The notes under the pieces are model-generated. The model was not told the origin of the DNA. It saw only the letters and a list, made by a program, of their open reading frames with translations, and did no database searches. A DNA stretch of 64,000 nt from Vagococcus intermedius (GTDB taxonomy: Bacteria; Bacillota; Bacilli; Lactobacillales; Vagococcaceae), in NCBI RefSeq assembly GCF_029144185.1, contig NZ_CP110232.1:868001-932000 (forward strand), written 5' to 3'. A program made the translations under genes and the position numbers. Each line of letters opens with the position of its first letter. Position 1 is the stretch's first letter. This document shows, one piece after another, positions 16,204 to 29,033 of the stretch.

Positions 16204-18603
16204 ATGAAAGAAACAATAAAAGATAAAATTATTCTTTTTTTGGAAACTAACTCTAAAAAAAGTTTTTCAGTAGAAGAGATTAGTGACGGATTAGGTTTTA
16301 ATAAAGGTGAGGATTTTAAATTAATTGTTCATACAATTGCAAGTATGGAGAGAGAAAAAAGCATCATTTTTACTAAAAAAGGCAAGGTTAAATTACCGAT
16401 GAAAGAGGTATTAATTGAAGGAACTTTTCGAGCAAATGAACGCGGATTTGGTTTTGTAACAGTCGAAGGGGAAGAAAGTGACATTTATGTTGCTAAAGAA
16501 CATACCGGTTACGCTCTAAATGGAGATACAGTTGCTTTAGATATTATTCAACCAGCTAATCATTTAGAAGGAAAGACAGCGGAAGGAAAAATCAAAGAAA
16601 TTATCCAAAGAGCCATGACTCAAGTTGTCGGTGAATTTGTGGCATACAATGAAGATGAGCGTCAAGAATCTGATTTATATGGCTATGTTATTCCAAAAGA
16701 TAAAAAAATGAGTAATTATAAAATATTTATCCCAGCTGAGGGTGTTCAACCTGTTGATGGCATGATATGCGTGGTTGAAGTGACGCATTATCCAGAACCT
16801 GGTTTTCCTACTGCTTTGGAAGGCTTGATTAAACAAACTGTTGGTCATAAAAATGATCCTGGTATGGATATTTTGAGTATTGTGATGCAACATGGTATTC
16901 CTACTAAGTTCCCTGATGAGGTCTTGTCTCATGCAGACGAAGTACCTGATACTATTTCAGAAGAAGATTTAGAAGGACGGGTGGATCGCCGAAATCAATT
17001 ATTAGTGACGATTGACGGTGCGGATGCAAAAGATTTAGATGATGCCGTCACTGTCAGAAAACTAGATAATGGTCATTACTTTTTGGGAGTACATATCGCT
17101 GATGTATCTCACTATGTGACAGAAGGTAGTCCAATGGACATAGAGGCCGCAGACAGAGCAACGAGTGTCTATTTAACTGATCGCGTTATCCCTATGATTC
17201 CCCATCGTTTATCGAATGGGATTTGTTCATTAAATCCACAAGTTCCACGTTTAGCGATGAGTTGCGAAATGGAAATAAATCAATCTGGACATGTTGTCAG
17301 TCATGATATTTTTCAAAGTGTTATTCAAACTAAAGAACGTATGACCTATACAGCAGTCAATCAAATTCTTGAAGATGAAGATGCTGAAACTTTAGCAAAA
17401 TATGAAGCCTTAGTTCCGATGTTTAAAGAAATGGGTGAACTACATAAAATTTTAGAAGGAATGCGCATTGAACGTGGTGCTATTTCTTTTGAAGATCGTG
17501 AAGCTAAAATCTTGGTAGATGAAATGGGTCATCCTGAAGGAATCGAATTGCGTGAAAGAGGGTTAGGTGAACGTTTAATTGAATCATTTATGCTAATGGC
17601 AAATGAAACAGTTGCAAAACATTTTTATGATCAAAAACTACCGTTTATTTATCGGATTCACGAGCAACCAAAAGAAGAAAAAATTCAACGTTTCTTTGAG
17701 TTTGCAACTAATTTTGGTATTTTAGTTAAAGGAACAAAAGAAGAGATTTCTCCAAAAGAACTTCAGAAGGCTTTAAATCAAGTCAAAGATCAACCTGAGG
17801 AAGCAGTTATAAACAAAATGTTGCTTCGAAGTATGCAGCAAGCTCGTTATAGTGAAGACCCAGTTGGACATTTTGGTTTAGCTGCCGAGGATTATACTCA
17901 CTTCACTTCACCTATTCGTCGGTATCCTGATTTAATGGTTCATCGTTTGATTAAATCTTATTTAACCCAACCAGTAGCTGAAGAAACAAAAGCTAAGTGG
18001 TCGGAACTACTTCCTGAAGTTGCTATTCATAGTTCTCAAATGGAGCGTCGAGCTGTTGAGGCGGAGAGAGATACCGATGCTATGAAGAAAGCAGAATATA
18101 TGATGGATAAAGTTGGAATGGAATTTCCAGGTGTGATTGGTTCGGTGACTAAATTTGGTATGTTTATCGAGTTGCCTAATACAGTTGAAGGTTTGATACA
18201 TATTAGTAAGTTACCTGAATATTTCCACTTTGTCGAAAGTCATTTAGCTTTAGTTGGTGAAAGAACTGGGACAACGTATCGAATTGGCCAAAAAGTAGTC
18301 ATTAAAGTAACAAAAGCAGATCCAGAAACAAAAGAGATTGACTTTGAGTTGGTTTCTGTTGAAGAGGTTACAGACCAAGAAAAAATCACACTGCCAAAAC
18401 AGGCCGGCAGACCACGTCGAAGTGGGAGACGTAACAATACGTCTAAACCAGATACCGATAAATTGAAAGTAAAATTAAATACAAAACCAAAAGGTGCTAA
18501 AAAAAGTTCAGGCACGCAAGGAAATAAAAAAGGTAAAAAACCTTTCTATAAAGAAGTAGCAAAGAAAAATAAAAGTAACCGTAAGAAAAAAAAGATTAAA
18601 TAG
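16204..18603 (+). CDS. rnr: ribonuclease R
   Basis: RNase R is a processive 3'-5' exoribonuclease that degrades structured RNA and, with SmpB/tmRNA, defective messages. The 799-residue protein has an N-terminal winged-helix part, cold-shock domains, the RNB catalytic core with [13 protein letters not shown] (metal-binding aspartates, near residue 276) and [19 protein letters not shown], an S1 domain near residues 630-710, and a long Lys-rich basic tail. I start at ATG 16204, which has AAGGAG upstream, not at the in-frame GTG 16183. smpB follows after 14 nt. Confidence 0.96.
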   Translation: MKETIKDKIILFLETNSKKSFSVEEISDGLGFNKGEDFKLIVHTIASMEREKSIIFTKKGKVKLPMKEVLIEGTFRANERGFGFVTVEGEESDIYVAKEHTGYALNGDTVALDIIQPANHLEGKTAEGKIKEIIQRAMTQVVGEFVAYNEDERQESDLYGYVIPKDKKMSNYKIFIPAEGVQPVDGMICVVEVTHYPEPGFPTALEGLIKQTVGHKNDPGMDILSIVMQHGIPTKFPDEVLSHADEVPDTISEEDLEGRVDRRNQLLVTIDGADAKDLDDAVTVRKLDNGHYFLGVHIADVSHYVTEGSPMDIEAADRATSVYLTDRVIPMIPHRLSNGICSLNPQVPRLAMSCEMEINQSGHVVSHDIFQSVIQTKERMTYTAVNQILEDEDAETLAKYEALVPMFKEMGELHKILEGMRIERGAISFEDREAKILVDEMGHPEGIELRERGLGERLIESFMLMANETVAKHFYDQKLPFIYRIHEQPKEEKIQRFFEFATNFGILVKGTKEEISPKELQKALNQVKDQPEEAVINKMLLRSMQQARYSEDPVGHFGLAAEDYTHFTSPIRRYPDLMVHRLIKSYLTQPVAEETKAKWSELLPEVAIHSSQMERRAVEAERDTDAMKKAEYMMDKVGMEFPGVIGSVTKFGMFIELPNTVEGLIHISKLPEYFHFVESHLALVGERTGTTYRIGQKVVIKVTKADPETKEIDFELVSVEEVTDQEKITLPKQAGRPRRSGRRNNTSKPDTDKLKVKLNTKPKGAKKSSGTQGNKKGKKPFYKEVAKKNKSNRKKKKIK

Positions 18604-18617
18604 TTGGAGGCGGTCAT

Positions 18618-19076
18618 ATGCCAAAAGGCGAAGGTAAATTAATTGCTCAAAATAGAAAAGCACGTCATGATTTTGCTGTTTTAGATACGATAGAAGCAGG
18701 TATGGTGTTACAAGGGACTGAAATCAAAGCAATTCGGGCTGGTCGAATGAATTTAAAAGATGGGTTTGCCAAGGTACGAAATGGTGAAGTTTTTTTACAT
18801 AATGTTCATATAAGTCCTTATGAGCAAGGAAATTTATTCAATCATGAACCTCTGAGAACCAGAAAATTATTGATGAGAAAAAAACAAATAGATAGACTAG
18901 TAGGAGAAACTAAAAATGCAGGGATAACCCTTGTTCCATTAAAAGTCTATATTAAAAATGGTTACGCTAAAGTTTTAATAGGGATTGCTAAAGGTAAAAA
19001 GTCTTATGATAAACGAGAAGATTTAAAACGTCGTGACATTAATCGGGAGATTGAACGAACACTGAAAAATCGTTAA
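18618..19076 (+). CDS. smpB: SsrA-binding protein SmpB
   Basis: SmpB binds tmRNA and takes it to stalled ribosomes for trans-translation. The 152 residues include the conserved N-terminal [26 protein letters not shown] and the basic C-terminal tail [16 protein letters not shown], which enters the empty mRNA channel. The ATG at 18618 follows GGAGGCGG. Cotranscribed with rnr. No ssrA gene is seen downstream. Confidence 0.97.
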   Translation: MPKGEGKLIAQNRKARHDFAVLDTIEAGMVLQGTEIKAIRAGRMNLKDGFAKVRNGEVFLHNVHISPYEQGNLFNHEPLRTRKLLMRKKQIDRLVGETKNAGITLVPLKVYIKNGYAKVLIGIAKGKKSYDKREDLKRRDINREIERTLKNR

Positions 19077-19100
19077 AGTTAATATTGTGTGAAAAAAAGT

Positions 19101-19149
19101 AAAAGTTACCTATACGATTTTTTATATTTACATATAGGTAGCTTTTTTA
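19101..19149 (+). terminator. terminator after smpB
   Basis: The segment 19101-19114 pairs with 19133-19146 (TTACCTATA with TATAGGTAG, one wobble), with an AT-rich 18-nt loop and a run of T residues at 19143-19148. Confidence 0.8.
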
Positions 19150-19465
19150 TATAGGTCCATTAATTAATAAAACCCTTATTTTTCTAGGAAAAAAACGTTT
19201 TTTATAAGTTATTTTTCAACAAAAGAGTCAAAAGGGCTAAAACTGACGAATTATTTCACATAATTCTTTAAAAAAAGATAAAACTTTGTTACGATAGAGG
19301 CGGACATAGGTAATAATGTGAGAGAAGCATGAAAATAGCATCAATAATATATTCTAGGAAGATGGCAATTACTAGCATTTTAACTTATGAATGTGAGAAA
19401 AATACTTAACTTATATGGTAAAACAAAAAAAAAAAAGGTTTTATCTATATTTTCATGAAAAAACT
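19150..19465. other. AT-rich region between smpB and the atp promoter
   Basis: No conserved gene is visible. A 26-codon open frame starts at ATG 19329 and stops at 19409 behind GAGAG; I see no reason to call it a gene. A 13-A tract lies near 19424-19436. The stretch is probably the distal regulatory region of the ATP synthase operon. Confidence 0.4.
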
Positions 19466-19494
19466 TTGTATTTTTCTAACAATGGTGGTATTAT
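19466..19494 (+). promoter_or_regulatory. promoter of the ATP synthase operon
   Basis: TTGTAT at 19466-19471 and TATTAT at 19489-19494 are 17 nt apart, with TG at 19486-19487 forming an extended -10. The start would lie near 19501, giving a leader of about 110 nt before atpB. Confidence 0.6.
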
Positions 19495-19609
19495 AATCAT
19501 TGTTAAACAGCAATAAGTAATAGATTGATAAGTTAAAACTTATAGTTGCTTGCTCAATTATTATTTTTGTTGTGACGAAATCTTCTCTTTGGAAAAGAGG
19601 TGAAGTAAT

Positions 19610-20341
19610 ATGAAGGAAGCATCCTGGATTGTTAATATTGCAGGTTTTGATTTTGATGTAACAGTATGTTCTATGGTTTTATTGACTTGCATAATCATCT
19701 TTGGTTTTGTGATGTACTGTTCTAGAAATCTTCAACTGAAACCAACAGGGAAACAGAATTTGCTAGAAATGGTAATTGATTTTGTTAGAAATATTTTAGC
19801 AAGTAATTTACCAAGTAAAGAAGTTAATAATTATCATTTATTGGCCTTTACATCTTTTCTATTTGTTCTCGTTTCTAATATTCTGGGATTAGTGACAAAA
19901 ATCGGTATTCATAACACTCAGGGAGAAGAAATCAGTTTGTGGAAAAGTCCAACAGCCGATCCGTTAGTGACATTAACGTTGGCAACAATGATTATTTTGT
20001 TAACTAACTATTTCGGTGCCAAAAAATTTGGTTTTAAAGGCTATATCGATAACAGCTTTTTCAAACCAGTTAAATTTTTAATGCCAGTCAAATTGATGGA
20101 AGAGTTTACTAACGTCTTAACGTTAGGTTTGCGTCTGTATGGTAACATTTATGCAGGTGAGGTACTATTAACTCTTATCGCTAATACTGGCGCTAGCAAA
20201 GGGCTAGTGACATTCATTCCGATGATTCCACTGGAAATGATCTGGATTGGATTCTCAATCTTTATCGGCGGTATCCAAGCTTACGTGTTTGTCACGTTAT
20301 CAATGGTTTACTTGTCTCACAAAATCGCAGAAGAGCACTAA
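19610..20341 (+). CDS. atpB: ATP synthase F0 subunit a
   Basis: Subunit a forms the proton half-channels beside the c-ring in the membrane. The 243-residue protein has five to six hydrophobic helices. The essential arginine lies in the conserved LTLGLRLYGNIYAGE helix near residue 170. The ATG at 19610 is preceded by GAGGTGA. First gene of an intact atpBEFHAGDC operon; no atpI precedes it. Confidence 0.97.
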   Translation: MKEASWIVNIAGFDFDVTVCSMVLLTCIIIFGFVMYCSRNLQLKPTGKQNLLEMVIDFVRNILASNLPSKEVNNYHLLAFTSFLFVLVSNILGLVTKIGIHNTQGEEISLWKSPTADPLVTLTLATMIILLTNYFGAKKFGFKGYIDNSFFKPVKFLMPVKLMEEFTNVLTLGLRLYGNIYAGEVLLTLIANTGASKGLVTFIPMIPLEMIWIGFSIFIGGIQAYVFVTLSMVYLSHKIAEEH

Positions 20342-20421
20342 TTTAAGTAATGAGTCAACAAATTAAAAACTAAAAAAAGTAAAAACAATAATCATCAAGA
20401 TTATTTAGGAGGAAATATAAT

Positions 20422-20634
20422 ATGAATTTCATCGCAGCATCAATCGCAGTATTCGGATCAGCCATCGCAGCTTCTTATGGTAATGGTAAAGTAATTTCTA
20501 AAACAATCGAATGTATGGCACGCCAACCAGAAATGTCAAGTGAATTAAAAGGAACAATGTTTATCGGTGTTGGTTTGATCGAGGCCGTGCCAATTCTAGG
20601 TGTGGTTATCGCTTTATTATTAATTTTCTTATAA
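20422..20634 (+). CDS. atpE: ATP synthase F0 subunit c
   Basis: Subunit c, a 70-residue hairpin of two helices, forms the rotating ring. The proton-carrying carboxylate is Glu54 in [12 protein letters not shown], and the loop has the conserved ARQPE. The ATG at 20422 follows TTAGGAGGA, the strongest site of the operon, as fits the high stoichiometry of this subunit. A stem-loop follows in the gap before atpF. Confidence 0.97.
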   Translation: MNFIAASIAVFGSAIAASYGNGKVISKTIECMARQPEMSSELKGTMFIGVGLIEAVPILGVVIALLLIFL

Positions 20635-20658
20635 AATAAAACACGAAGGCAGGACGCC

Positions 20659-20687
20659 GAAAGCATCGGACAACCGTCTCTGCTTTC
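20659..20687 (+). promoter_or_regulatory. intra-operon stem-loop between atpE and atpF
   Basis: GAAAGCA at 20659-20665 pairs with TGCTTTC at 20681-20687, and inside it GGAC 20668-20671 pairs with GTCT 20676-20679 around AACC. The sequence after it (TTTC) has only a short pyrimidine run. It lies in an unusually long 160-nt gap for this operon and may stabilise the atpE message or cause partial termination. Confidence 0.5.
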
Positions 20688-20794
20688 TTTCTATTACAAT
20701 GAAATGCTAATTAGGGCAATGTGCGTGTTATAAGAAGATCTAAAAACTAAGCACAGCTCAATCGGTATAAATGGGAGAGGAAGTGCGAGCGATT

Positions 20795-21316
20795 ATGATT
20801 AACAGTTTAGTTATTGGGAATGTACCAACAACTACGTTTACGACTATGGCTTTTGTCAGTTTGTCATTCATCATTCTACTATTTTTGATTAAGAAGTTTG
20901 CCTGGGAAGCAATTAGCAACATGCTTGAAGAACGTGCAAATAAAATTGCAAGTGATTTAGATGGTGCTGAACAAGCAAAATTAGAAGCAGATGCTTTGGT
21001 TCAAAAAACTGAAGATGAGCTAACAAATGCCAGATCAGAAGCTGCAGCAATTATCAAAAGAGCTAAAGAAAATGCTGAAAACAGTGCTAATAGTATTGTT
21101 TCAGATGCAAAAAAAGAAGCGCAAAATTATCGCGAGAAAGCACAACGTGATATGACTCTTGAAAGAGAGCAAATCATCGAGTCAGCTCGTCGTGAAGTTG
21201 CCGATTTATCTATTCAAATAGCCACTAAAGTATTGAAAAAAGAATTAAATAAAGATGTTCATGATGATTTAATTAATTCTTATATTGAAGGGCTGGGAAC
21301 GCAAAATGAAGACTGA
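20795..21316 (+). CDS. atpF: ATP synthase F0 subunit b
   Basis: Subunit b is the peripheral stalk. It has one N-terminal membrane helix (residues about 14-32, [17 protein letters not shown]) and a long charged coiled coil. I place the start at ATG 20795, giving 173 residues and an N-terminus like other lactic acid bacteria; the in-frame ATG at 20771 would add eight charged residues and overlap the ribosome binding site GGGAGAGGAAG. The 3' end overlaps atpH by 11 nt, suggesting translational coupling. Confidence 0.93.
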   Translation: MINSLVIGNVPTTTFTTMAFVSLSFIILLFLIKKFAWEAISNMLEERANKIASDLDGAEQAKLEADALVQKTEDELTNARSEAAAIIKRAKENAENSANSIVSDAKKEAQNYREKAQRDMTLEREQIIESARREVADLSIQIATKVLKKELNKDVHDDLINSYIEGLGTQNED

Positions 21317-21848
21317 AAATTTAACGATTGACAGACGATATGGACGAGTTCTATACGAAACAGCTAAAGAAGAAAAACATTTAGATGAAACGTATCAAGA
21401 ATTAGTTGTTTTGCGTGACGTGTATGAAGATGTTCCAGAACTTGGTCAGATTCTAAGTGATGATCGCTTGGAACCTTTTGAAAAAGTTGAAATCTTACAT
21501 GATTTAGATAAAGATTTTAGCGAGACGGTATCAAAATTTTTACGTGTCATTTATGAATATGGCCGTATGCAAGAGATTCCTCAAATTATTGAAGAATTTG
21601 AATTTTTATACTATGAAAATAAAGGTATTCTATTAGCCGATGTCACATCTGCTATTGAATTATCAGACAAACAAGATGAAAAATTAAAAGAAAAAATTGC
21701 AAAGAGCTTTGATTATGAAACAGTAATTTTACGTAAGAAAGTAGATCCTAATATTTTAGGTGGCTTGGTTATCACAGCGGCTCATAAAGTCATAGATAAC
21801 AGTGTACGAACTCAATTAGCTTCAATGCACAAAGAGCTCCTTAAGTAA
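21306..21848 (+). CDS. atpH: ATP synthase F1 subunit delta
   Basis: Delta links the peripheral stalk to the alpha3beta3 head. The 180-residue protein is of normal length, with the C-terminal conserved [28 protein letters not shown] 21306 is preferred over TTG 21285, and AAGGGCTGGGA precedes it. Overlaps the end of atpF. Confidence 0.94.
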   Translation: MKTENLTIDRRYGRVLYETAKEEKHLDETYQELVVLRDVYEDVPELGQILSDDRLEPFEKVEILHDLDKDFSETVSKFLRVIYEYGRMQEIPQIIEEFEFLYYENKGILLADVTSAIELSDKQDEKLKEKIAKSFDYETVILRKKVDPNILGGLVITAAHKVIDNSVRTQLASMHKELLK

Positions 21849-21877
21849 GGTAAAAGAGAAAAAAGAGGTGAAAATGA

Positions 21878-23416
<1,539 letters not shown>

Positions 23417-23433
23417 AAGGATGGTGAGTTTGT

Positions 23434-24354
23434 GTGGCTGAATCATTAATTGAGATCAAAAGAAAAATTGCCTCTACAAAGAAAACCAGTCAAATTACTA
23501 GTGCTATGCAAATGGTCTCAGGTTCTAAATTAAATAAATCTGAATCATCTTCTCGTAATTTCCAACGTTACTCAACTAAAGTACGTGAAGTTGTGACACA
23601 CTTAGCTGCGACACAATTGGAAATTATCGAAAACGATGCGGCTTCAGGTTTTACAGGTGATTTGAATCGTGAAGATTACCATAGCATGTTACTTTCTCGT
23701 CCAGTCAAAAAAACCGGTTATATTGTCATCACTGCTGACAAAGGGTTAGCAGGCGGTTACAATAGCTCAGTTATCAAACAAACGTTGTCTATCTTAAGCG
23801 AAGACCACCGCAGTGATGATGAGTATGTCATGATGGCAATCGGTAGTGCTGGAGCCGAGTTCTTTAAAAACCGTGGTATGAATATAGCTTATGAGTTACG
23901 TGGGTTAAGTGATCAACCAACATTTGATGAAGTTCGTAAGATTGTTAAAGCAGCTGTTCAAATGTATGAGAACGAAGTATTTGATGAACTTTATGTTTGT
24001 TATAATCATCACGTTAACTCATTAGCTTCTCAGTTCCGTGCAGAAAAAATGTTACCAATTTCGGATTTAGATGCAGGAGAAGTAAAAACGTATGAATTAG
24101 AATACATTTTAGAGCCTAGTGCTGATGCTATTTTAGATACGTTATTACCTCAATATGCTGAAAGTCTAGTTTATGGTGCTATTTTAGATGCAAAAACAGC
24201 TGAGCATGCGGCGCGTATGACTGCAATGAAGAGTGCAACAGATAATGCAAAAAATATTATTGACGAATTAACTATTTCATATAACCGTGCCCGTCAAGCA
24301 GCGATTACCCAAGAAATTACGGAAATCGTTGGTGGGGCAGCGGCATTAGAGTAA
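23434..24354 (+). CDS. atpG: ATP synthase F1 subunit gamma
   Basis: Gamma is the central rotating shaft. The 306 residues have the expected N-terminal helix ([21 protein letters not shown]) and the C-terminal helix ending [15 protein letters not shown]. The start is GTG 23434, with GGATGGTGAG upstream. The protein is slightly longer than the 287-residue Escherichia coli form, as usual in lactic acid bacteria. Confidence 0.97.
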   Translation: MAESLIEIKRKIASTKKTSQITSAMQMVSGSKLNKSESSSRNFQRYSTKVREVVTHLAATQLEIIENDAASGFTGDLNREDYHSMLLSRPVKKTGYIVITADKGLAGGYNSSVIKQTLSILSEDHRSDDEYVMMAIGSAGAEFFKNRGMNIAYELRGLSDQPTFDEVRKIVKAAVQMYENEVFDELYVCYNHHVNSLASQFRAEKMLPISDLDAGEVKTYELEYILEPSADAILDTLLPQYAESLVYGAILDAKTAEHAARMTAMKSATDNAKNIIDELTISYNRARQAAITQEITEIVGGAAALE

Positions 24355-24357
24355 TAA

Positions 24358-25776
<1,419 letters not shown>

Positions 25777-25791
25777 AATGGGGGTAGGACT

Positions 25792-26211
25792 ATGACTTAC
25801 CTAAAAGTAGAGATAGTTACTCCAGACGGTCTTAGTTATACTTGTGATGATGCTAAATTAGTTGTCGTTCGAACAATAGATGGTGAGTTGGGAATTATGC
25901 CAGGTCATACACCAATTATTGCACCGTTGGCAATTGATGAGGTTCGTGTTAAAAAAGAACGCGAAACGACAGAACAAGATATCATTGCAACAAATGGTGG
26001 AATAATGGAAGTTCGTGATGACGTATTATCTATTATTGCTGACAGTGCTGAGAAATCGACTGATATTGATGTTCCTCGTGCAGAACGTGCGAAACTTCGT
26101 GCAGAAGCTCGGATTGAAGAAGCGAAAAAAGAACAAGATATTGATCGTTTACGTCGTGCTGAAGTTGCACTAAGTAGAGCTATAAATCGTATTAATGTAT
26201 CTAAAAAATAA
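25792..26211 (+). CDS. atpC: ATP synthase F1 subunit epsilon
   Basis: Epsilon couples the shaft to the c-ring and can inhibit hydrolysis. The 139-residue protein has the N-terminal beta sandwich (GELGIMPGHTPIIAPLAI near residue 31) and a C-terminal helical hairpin rich in Arg, Ala and Glu. It ends the operon; the terminator starts 3 nt after the stop. Confidence 0.96.
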   Translation: MTYLKVEIVTPDGLSYTCDDAKLVVVRTIDGELGIMPGHTPIIAPLAIDEVRVKKERETTEQDIIATNGGIMEVRDDVLSIIADSAEKSTDIDVPRAERAKLRAEARIEEAKKEQDIDRLRRAEVALSRAINRINVSKK

Positions 26212-26213
26212 TC

Positions 26214-26251
26214 AAAAAGAGCAGGTCTATCAAGACTCTGCTCTTTTTTTT
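26214..26251 (+). terminator. terminator of the atp operon
   Basis: AAAAAGAGCAG pairs with CTGCTCTTTTT, extended inside by GTCT/AGAC, and a T-run follows through 26250. Confidence 0.93.
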
Positions 26252-26323
26252 ATTGTATATTTGTGATACACTGTACATTGCGATTATGTTTATGAAAATA
26301 AAAGATGAAAGGAAGCGAAAATA

Positions 26324-26560
26324 ATGCAAGTTTTTGGGATAGAAGCAATCGTCAGACTAACTAGCCATTTCGCATTTGTTTACTTAGCTTTCTGGTCATT
26401 ACAGTCACTTAAAACAGAAACTTTTTTTAAACGAGCAAATCCTACACAAATTAGGATGATATTGGTGTTATTTGCGATTGTAATCGGCTTTACTGCAAGT
26501 TCGTTTTTTATGGAGTGCTTAACATTAATAAAAAACTTTTTGTTAACAATGCTCTCATAG
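26324..26560 (+). CDS. DUF1146 family membrane protein (YwzB-like)
   Basis: A 78-residue protein with two hydrophobic spans (residues about 12-28 and 44-63) and the TFFKRANPTQIRM loop typical of DUF1146. The family commonly sits between the atp operon and murA in low-GC Gram-positives, as here. Function unknown. ATG 26324 is 8 nt after GGAAGCG. Confidence 0.85.
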   Translation: MQVFGIEAIVRLTSHFAFVYLAFWSLQSLKTETFFKRANPTQIRMILVLFAIVIGFTASSFFMECLTLIKNFLLTMLS

Positions 26561-26564
26561 TGGG

Positions 26565-26592
26565 TTGAATATAAAAAATACTATAGTATAAT
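26565..26592 (+). promoter_or_regulatory. murA promoter
   Basis: TTGAAT at 26565-26570 and TATAAT at 26587-26592 are 16 nt apart, upstream of murA and just after the DUF1146 gene. Confidence 0.55.
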
Positions 26593-26654
26593 ATAATCGA
26601 GCGTTTATTATACTAAATGAAAAATTTCTTGAAAATATCTTTGGAGGGAACAAA

Positions 26655-27953
26655 ATGGATCAAATTCTTGTTCGTGGTGGCAACAAATTAAAAGGAACAG
26701 TTAAAATTGAAGGGGCTAAAAATGCAGTTTTACCAATATTGGCTGCTGGTTTATTAGCAGATAAAGGGACAACGGTTTTAGATAATGTCCCAGTTTTATC
26801 AGATGTTTTTATGATGAAAGAAGTTATTCATCATTTAAATACAACAATTAAATTTGAGCAAGAAAAAAATAGAATAACAATTGACGCAACAGGTCAATTA
26901 TTAGTTGAGGCGCCATATGAATATGTTAGTCAAATGAGAGCCTCAATCGTTGTCATGGGTCCGTTATTAGCCCGTAATAAGCATGCCCGTGTGGCAATGC
27001 CTGGTGGTTGTATGATTGGGTCACGCCCAATTGATTTACATTTAAAAGGCTTTGAAGCTTTAGGTGCAACAATTACACAAGAAAATGGCTATATCGAAGC
27101 CTACGCTGAACATGGCTTGAAAGGCGCACATATCTATTTTGATTTCCCAAGTGTTGGAGCAACTCAAAATATTATGATGGCCGCAGTTAAAGCAGAAGGT
27201 ACAACAATAATTGAAAATGTTGCTCGTGAACCTGAGATTGAAGATTTAGCTAACATGTTGAATAAAATGGGTGCTAAAATTTCTGGTGCGGGAACTGAAA
27301 CAATGACAATCGAAGGTGTTGAGTCATTAACAGGGGTTAACTATACGATTGTTCAAGATCGTATTGAGGCAGGAACGTTTATGGTTGCTGCAGCAATGAC
27401 CCAAGGTGATGTTTTAATTTTGGATGCAGTGGCAGAACATAATAGTCCATTGATTTCTAAATTACGTGAGATGGGTGTAGAAATTACCCAAGAAGAAGAG
27501 GGGATACGTGTAGTAGGACCTGAAGTTTTAAAATCGACAGATATTAAAACATTGCCTCATCCAGGTTTCCCAACGGACATGCAAGCGCAGATGAGTGCGC
27601 TACAAGCTGTAGCTGAGGGGACAAGTGTTGTAACTGAAACGGTCTTTGAAAATCGTTATCAACATTTAATCGAAATGGCAAAAATGGGAGCAGAGTTCAA
27701 AATCGACAATAATGTTGCCTATATTTATAATCGTAAACAATTACATGGTGCAGAAGTAGCAGCAACTGATTTACGTGCAGCTGCGGCGTTAGTATTAGTT
27801 GGCTTGGTAGCGGAAGATCAAACAAAAGTAACGCATCTTGAGTATTTAGATCGTGGTTATCATGACTTCCATAAAAAATTAGCTGCTTTAGGGGCAAATA
27901 TTGAACGTGTTAATCCAGCTAAAGTTTCAACACCTGAAAAACAAACAGTTTAA
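26655..27953 (+). CDS. murA: UDP-N-acetylglucosamine 1-carboxyvinyltransferase
   Basis: MurA adds the enolpyruvyl group of PEP to UDP-GlcNAc, the first committed step of peptidoglycan synthesis, and is the fosfomycin target. The 432 residues include the catalytic loop [11 protein letters not shown] with Cys119, so wild-type fosfomycin sensitivity at this residue is expected. The N-terminal [16 protein letters not shown] is also diagnostic. ATG 26655 follows TGGAGGG. Gram-positives usually have two murA genes; the location after atp/DUF1146 suits the main one. Confidence 0.96.
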   Translation: MDQILVRGGNKLKGTVKIEGAKNAVLPILAAGLLADKGTTVLDNVPVLSDVFMMKEVIHHLNTTIKFEQEKNRITIDATGQLLVEAPYEYVSQMRASIVVMGPLLARNKHARVAMPGGCMIGSRPIDLHLKGFEALGATITQENGYIEAYAEHGLKGAHIYFDFPSVGATQNIMMAAVKAEGTTIIENVAREPEIEDLANMLNKMGAKISGAGTETMTIEGVESLTGVNYTIVQDRIEAGTFMVAAAMTQGDVLILDAVAEHNSPLISKLREMGVEITQEEEGIRVVGPEVLKSTDIKTLPHPGFPTDMQAQMSALQAVAEGTSVVTETVFENRYQHLIEMAKMGAEFKIDNNVAYIYNRKQLHGAEVAATDLRAAAALVLVGLVAEDQTKVTHLEYLDRGYHDFHKKLAALGANIERVNPAKVSTPEKQTV

Positions 27954-27968
27954 TAAGGAGATTAGGTT

Positions 27969-28148
27969 ATGGGGAGTTCAACGAAATACGTTTTAAAGCA
28001 AGTTTTCAAAATTTTATTAATTATTGTGTTATTAATTGCCTTATTTGTTATTGGATTAATGATTGGGTATGGCATGATTGGTGATGGTGAAATGAATAAG
28101 GTTTTTGAACAAGAAACGTGGACTCACATTCGTGATTTTTTTAAATAA
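27969..28148 (+). CDS. EpuA-like small membrane protein (RNA polymerase beta subunit family name)
   Basis: A 59-residue protein starting at ATG 27969 behind AAGGAGATTAG, 15 nt after murA. A short basic N-terminus is followed by one long hydrophobic helix (residues about 14-36) and a short acidic tail. Genes of this size and type follow murA in streptococci and enterococci and are annotated as EpuA or, misleadingly, as DNA-directed RNA polymerase subunit beta. Function unknown. Confidence 0.75.
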   Translation: MGSSTKYVLKQVFKILLIIVLLIALFVIGLMIGYGMIGDGEMNKVFEQETWTHIRDFFK

Positions 28149-28180
28149 TAAAAAGCTGTGGCATTTGCCATGGCTTTTTA
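28149..28180 (+). terminator. terminator after the murA-epuA unit
   Basis: AGCTGTGGCA pairs with TGCCATGGCT (two wobbles) around a short loop, preceded by an A-run and followed by TTTT. Confidence 0.85.
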
Positions 28181-28255
28181 TTATGAGTCAAACTAATAGA
28201 AATCACCCGTAAAATTTGGGATAATGATAGCAATCAAGTAATGGAGGGATATTGA

Positions 28256-28531
28256 ATGAAGCGTATTGTATTAGGCCCAGTTAGATTTTATCAACGTTAT
28301 ATTTCACCAGGTTTACCTAGACGTTGCCGCTATCATCCGACTTGTTCAGAATATATGGTAGATGCTGTTAATTACCATGGGGCTTTTAAAGGCTTTCTAA
28401 TGGGGCTAGGACGAATTTTAAGATGTCATCCATTTATTCAAGGCGGAATTGATTATATTCCTTTAAAATTCAGTCTCAGAAGAAATCATGATGAAGAATA
28501 TCATGGACCATATGATAGAAAGGAAAAATAA
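28256..28531 (+). CDS. yidD: membrane protein insertion efficiency factor YidD
   Basis: YidD assists insertion of membrane proteins by the YidC route. The 91-residue protein has the family core FYQRYISPGLPRRCRYHPTC, followed by GRILRCHPFIQGGIDYIP. ATG 28256 follows GGAGGGA. The GNAT gene begins 2 nt after its stop codon. Confidence 0.94.
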   Translation: MKRIVLGPVRFYQRYISPGLPRRCRYHPTCSEYMVDAVNYHGAFKGFLMGLGRILRCHPFIQGGIDYIPLKFSLRRNHDEEYHGPYDRKEK

Positions 28532-28532
28532 G

Positions 28533-28988
28533 ATGATAATAGAAGTTAGCGAGAAACAAGAATTACCTTGGGAGTTATTATTGTTGGCAGATCCTGACAA
28601 AAAAATGATAGAAAAATATATTTATGAGTCGCAAGTGTTTATCTATCAAGAAAATAAGATGACTCTAGGTGTTGTTGTTATTAAAAGGCAGGATAATGGT
28701 TATTATGAAATTATGAACACAGCAGTATCTAAGGATGCTCAAGGTCGTGGTATAGGAAAAATAGTGCTGAACGACATGTTGAAGCTCATAGGAGCATCTG
28801 AAAATAAAGGGATGAAAGTGAGAGTCAAAACTGGTGAAACCTCTACACCCGCCTTAAACTTATATAAATCTTGTGGGTTTCATGTGACAGAAATTGTAAA
28901 AGATTATTTTTTAAAACACTATGATGAACCTATTTATGAAGAAGGACAGTTATTAAAAGACCAAATAATTCTAGAGAAATTGGTCTAG
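28533..28988 (+). CDS. GNAT family N-acetyltransferase
   Basis: A 151-residue acetyltransferase. The acetyl-CoA binding motif is AQGRGIGK near residue 70, and the C-terminal part has NLYKSCGF as in many GNAT proteins. The substrate cannot be inferred. I start at ATG 28533, 2 nt after yidD, because AAAGGA lies upstream; the in-frame ATG 28488 lies within yidD. Confidence 0.85.
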   Translation: MIIEVSEKQELPWELLLLADPDKKMIEKYIYESQVFIYQENKMTLGVVVIKRQDNGYYEIMNTAVSKDAQGRGIGKIVLNDMLKLIGASENKGMKVRVKTGETSTPALNLYKSCGFHVTEIVKDYFLKHYDEPIYEEGQLLKDQIILEKLV

Positions 28989-29033
28989 ATGAGTTATACT
29001 AATAATGATAATTAAATGAAATGAGGGGTTAAA

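Noticed and set aside
19077-19609. tmRNA (ssrA) gene after smpB
   Set aside because: No tRNA-Ala-like ends or tag reading frame are visible in the gap.
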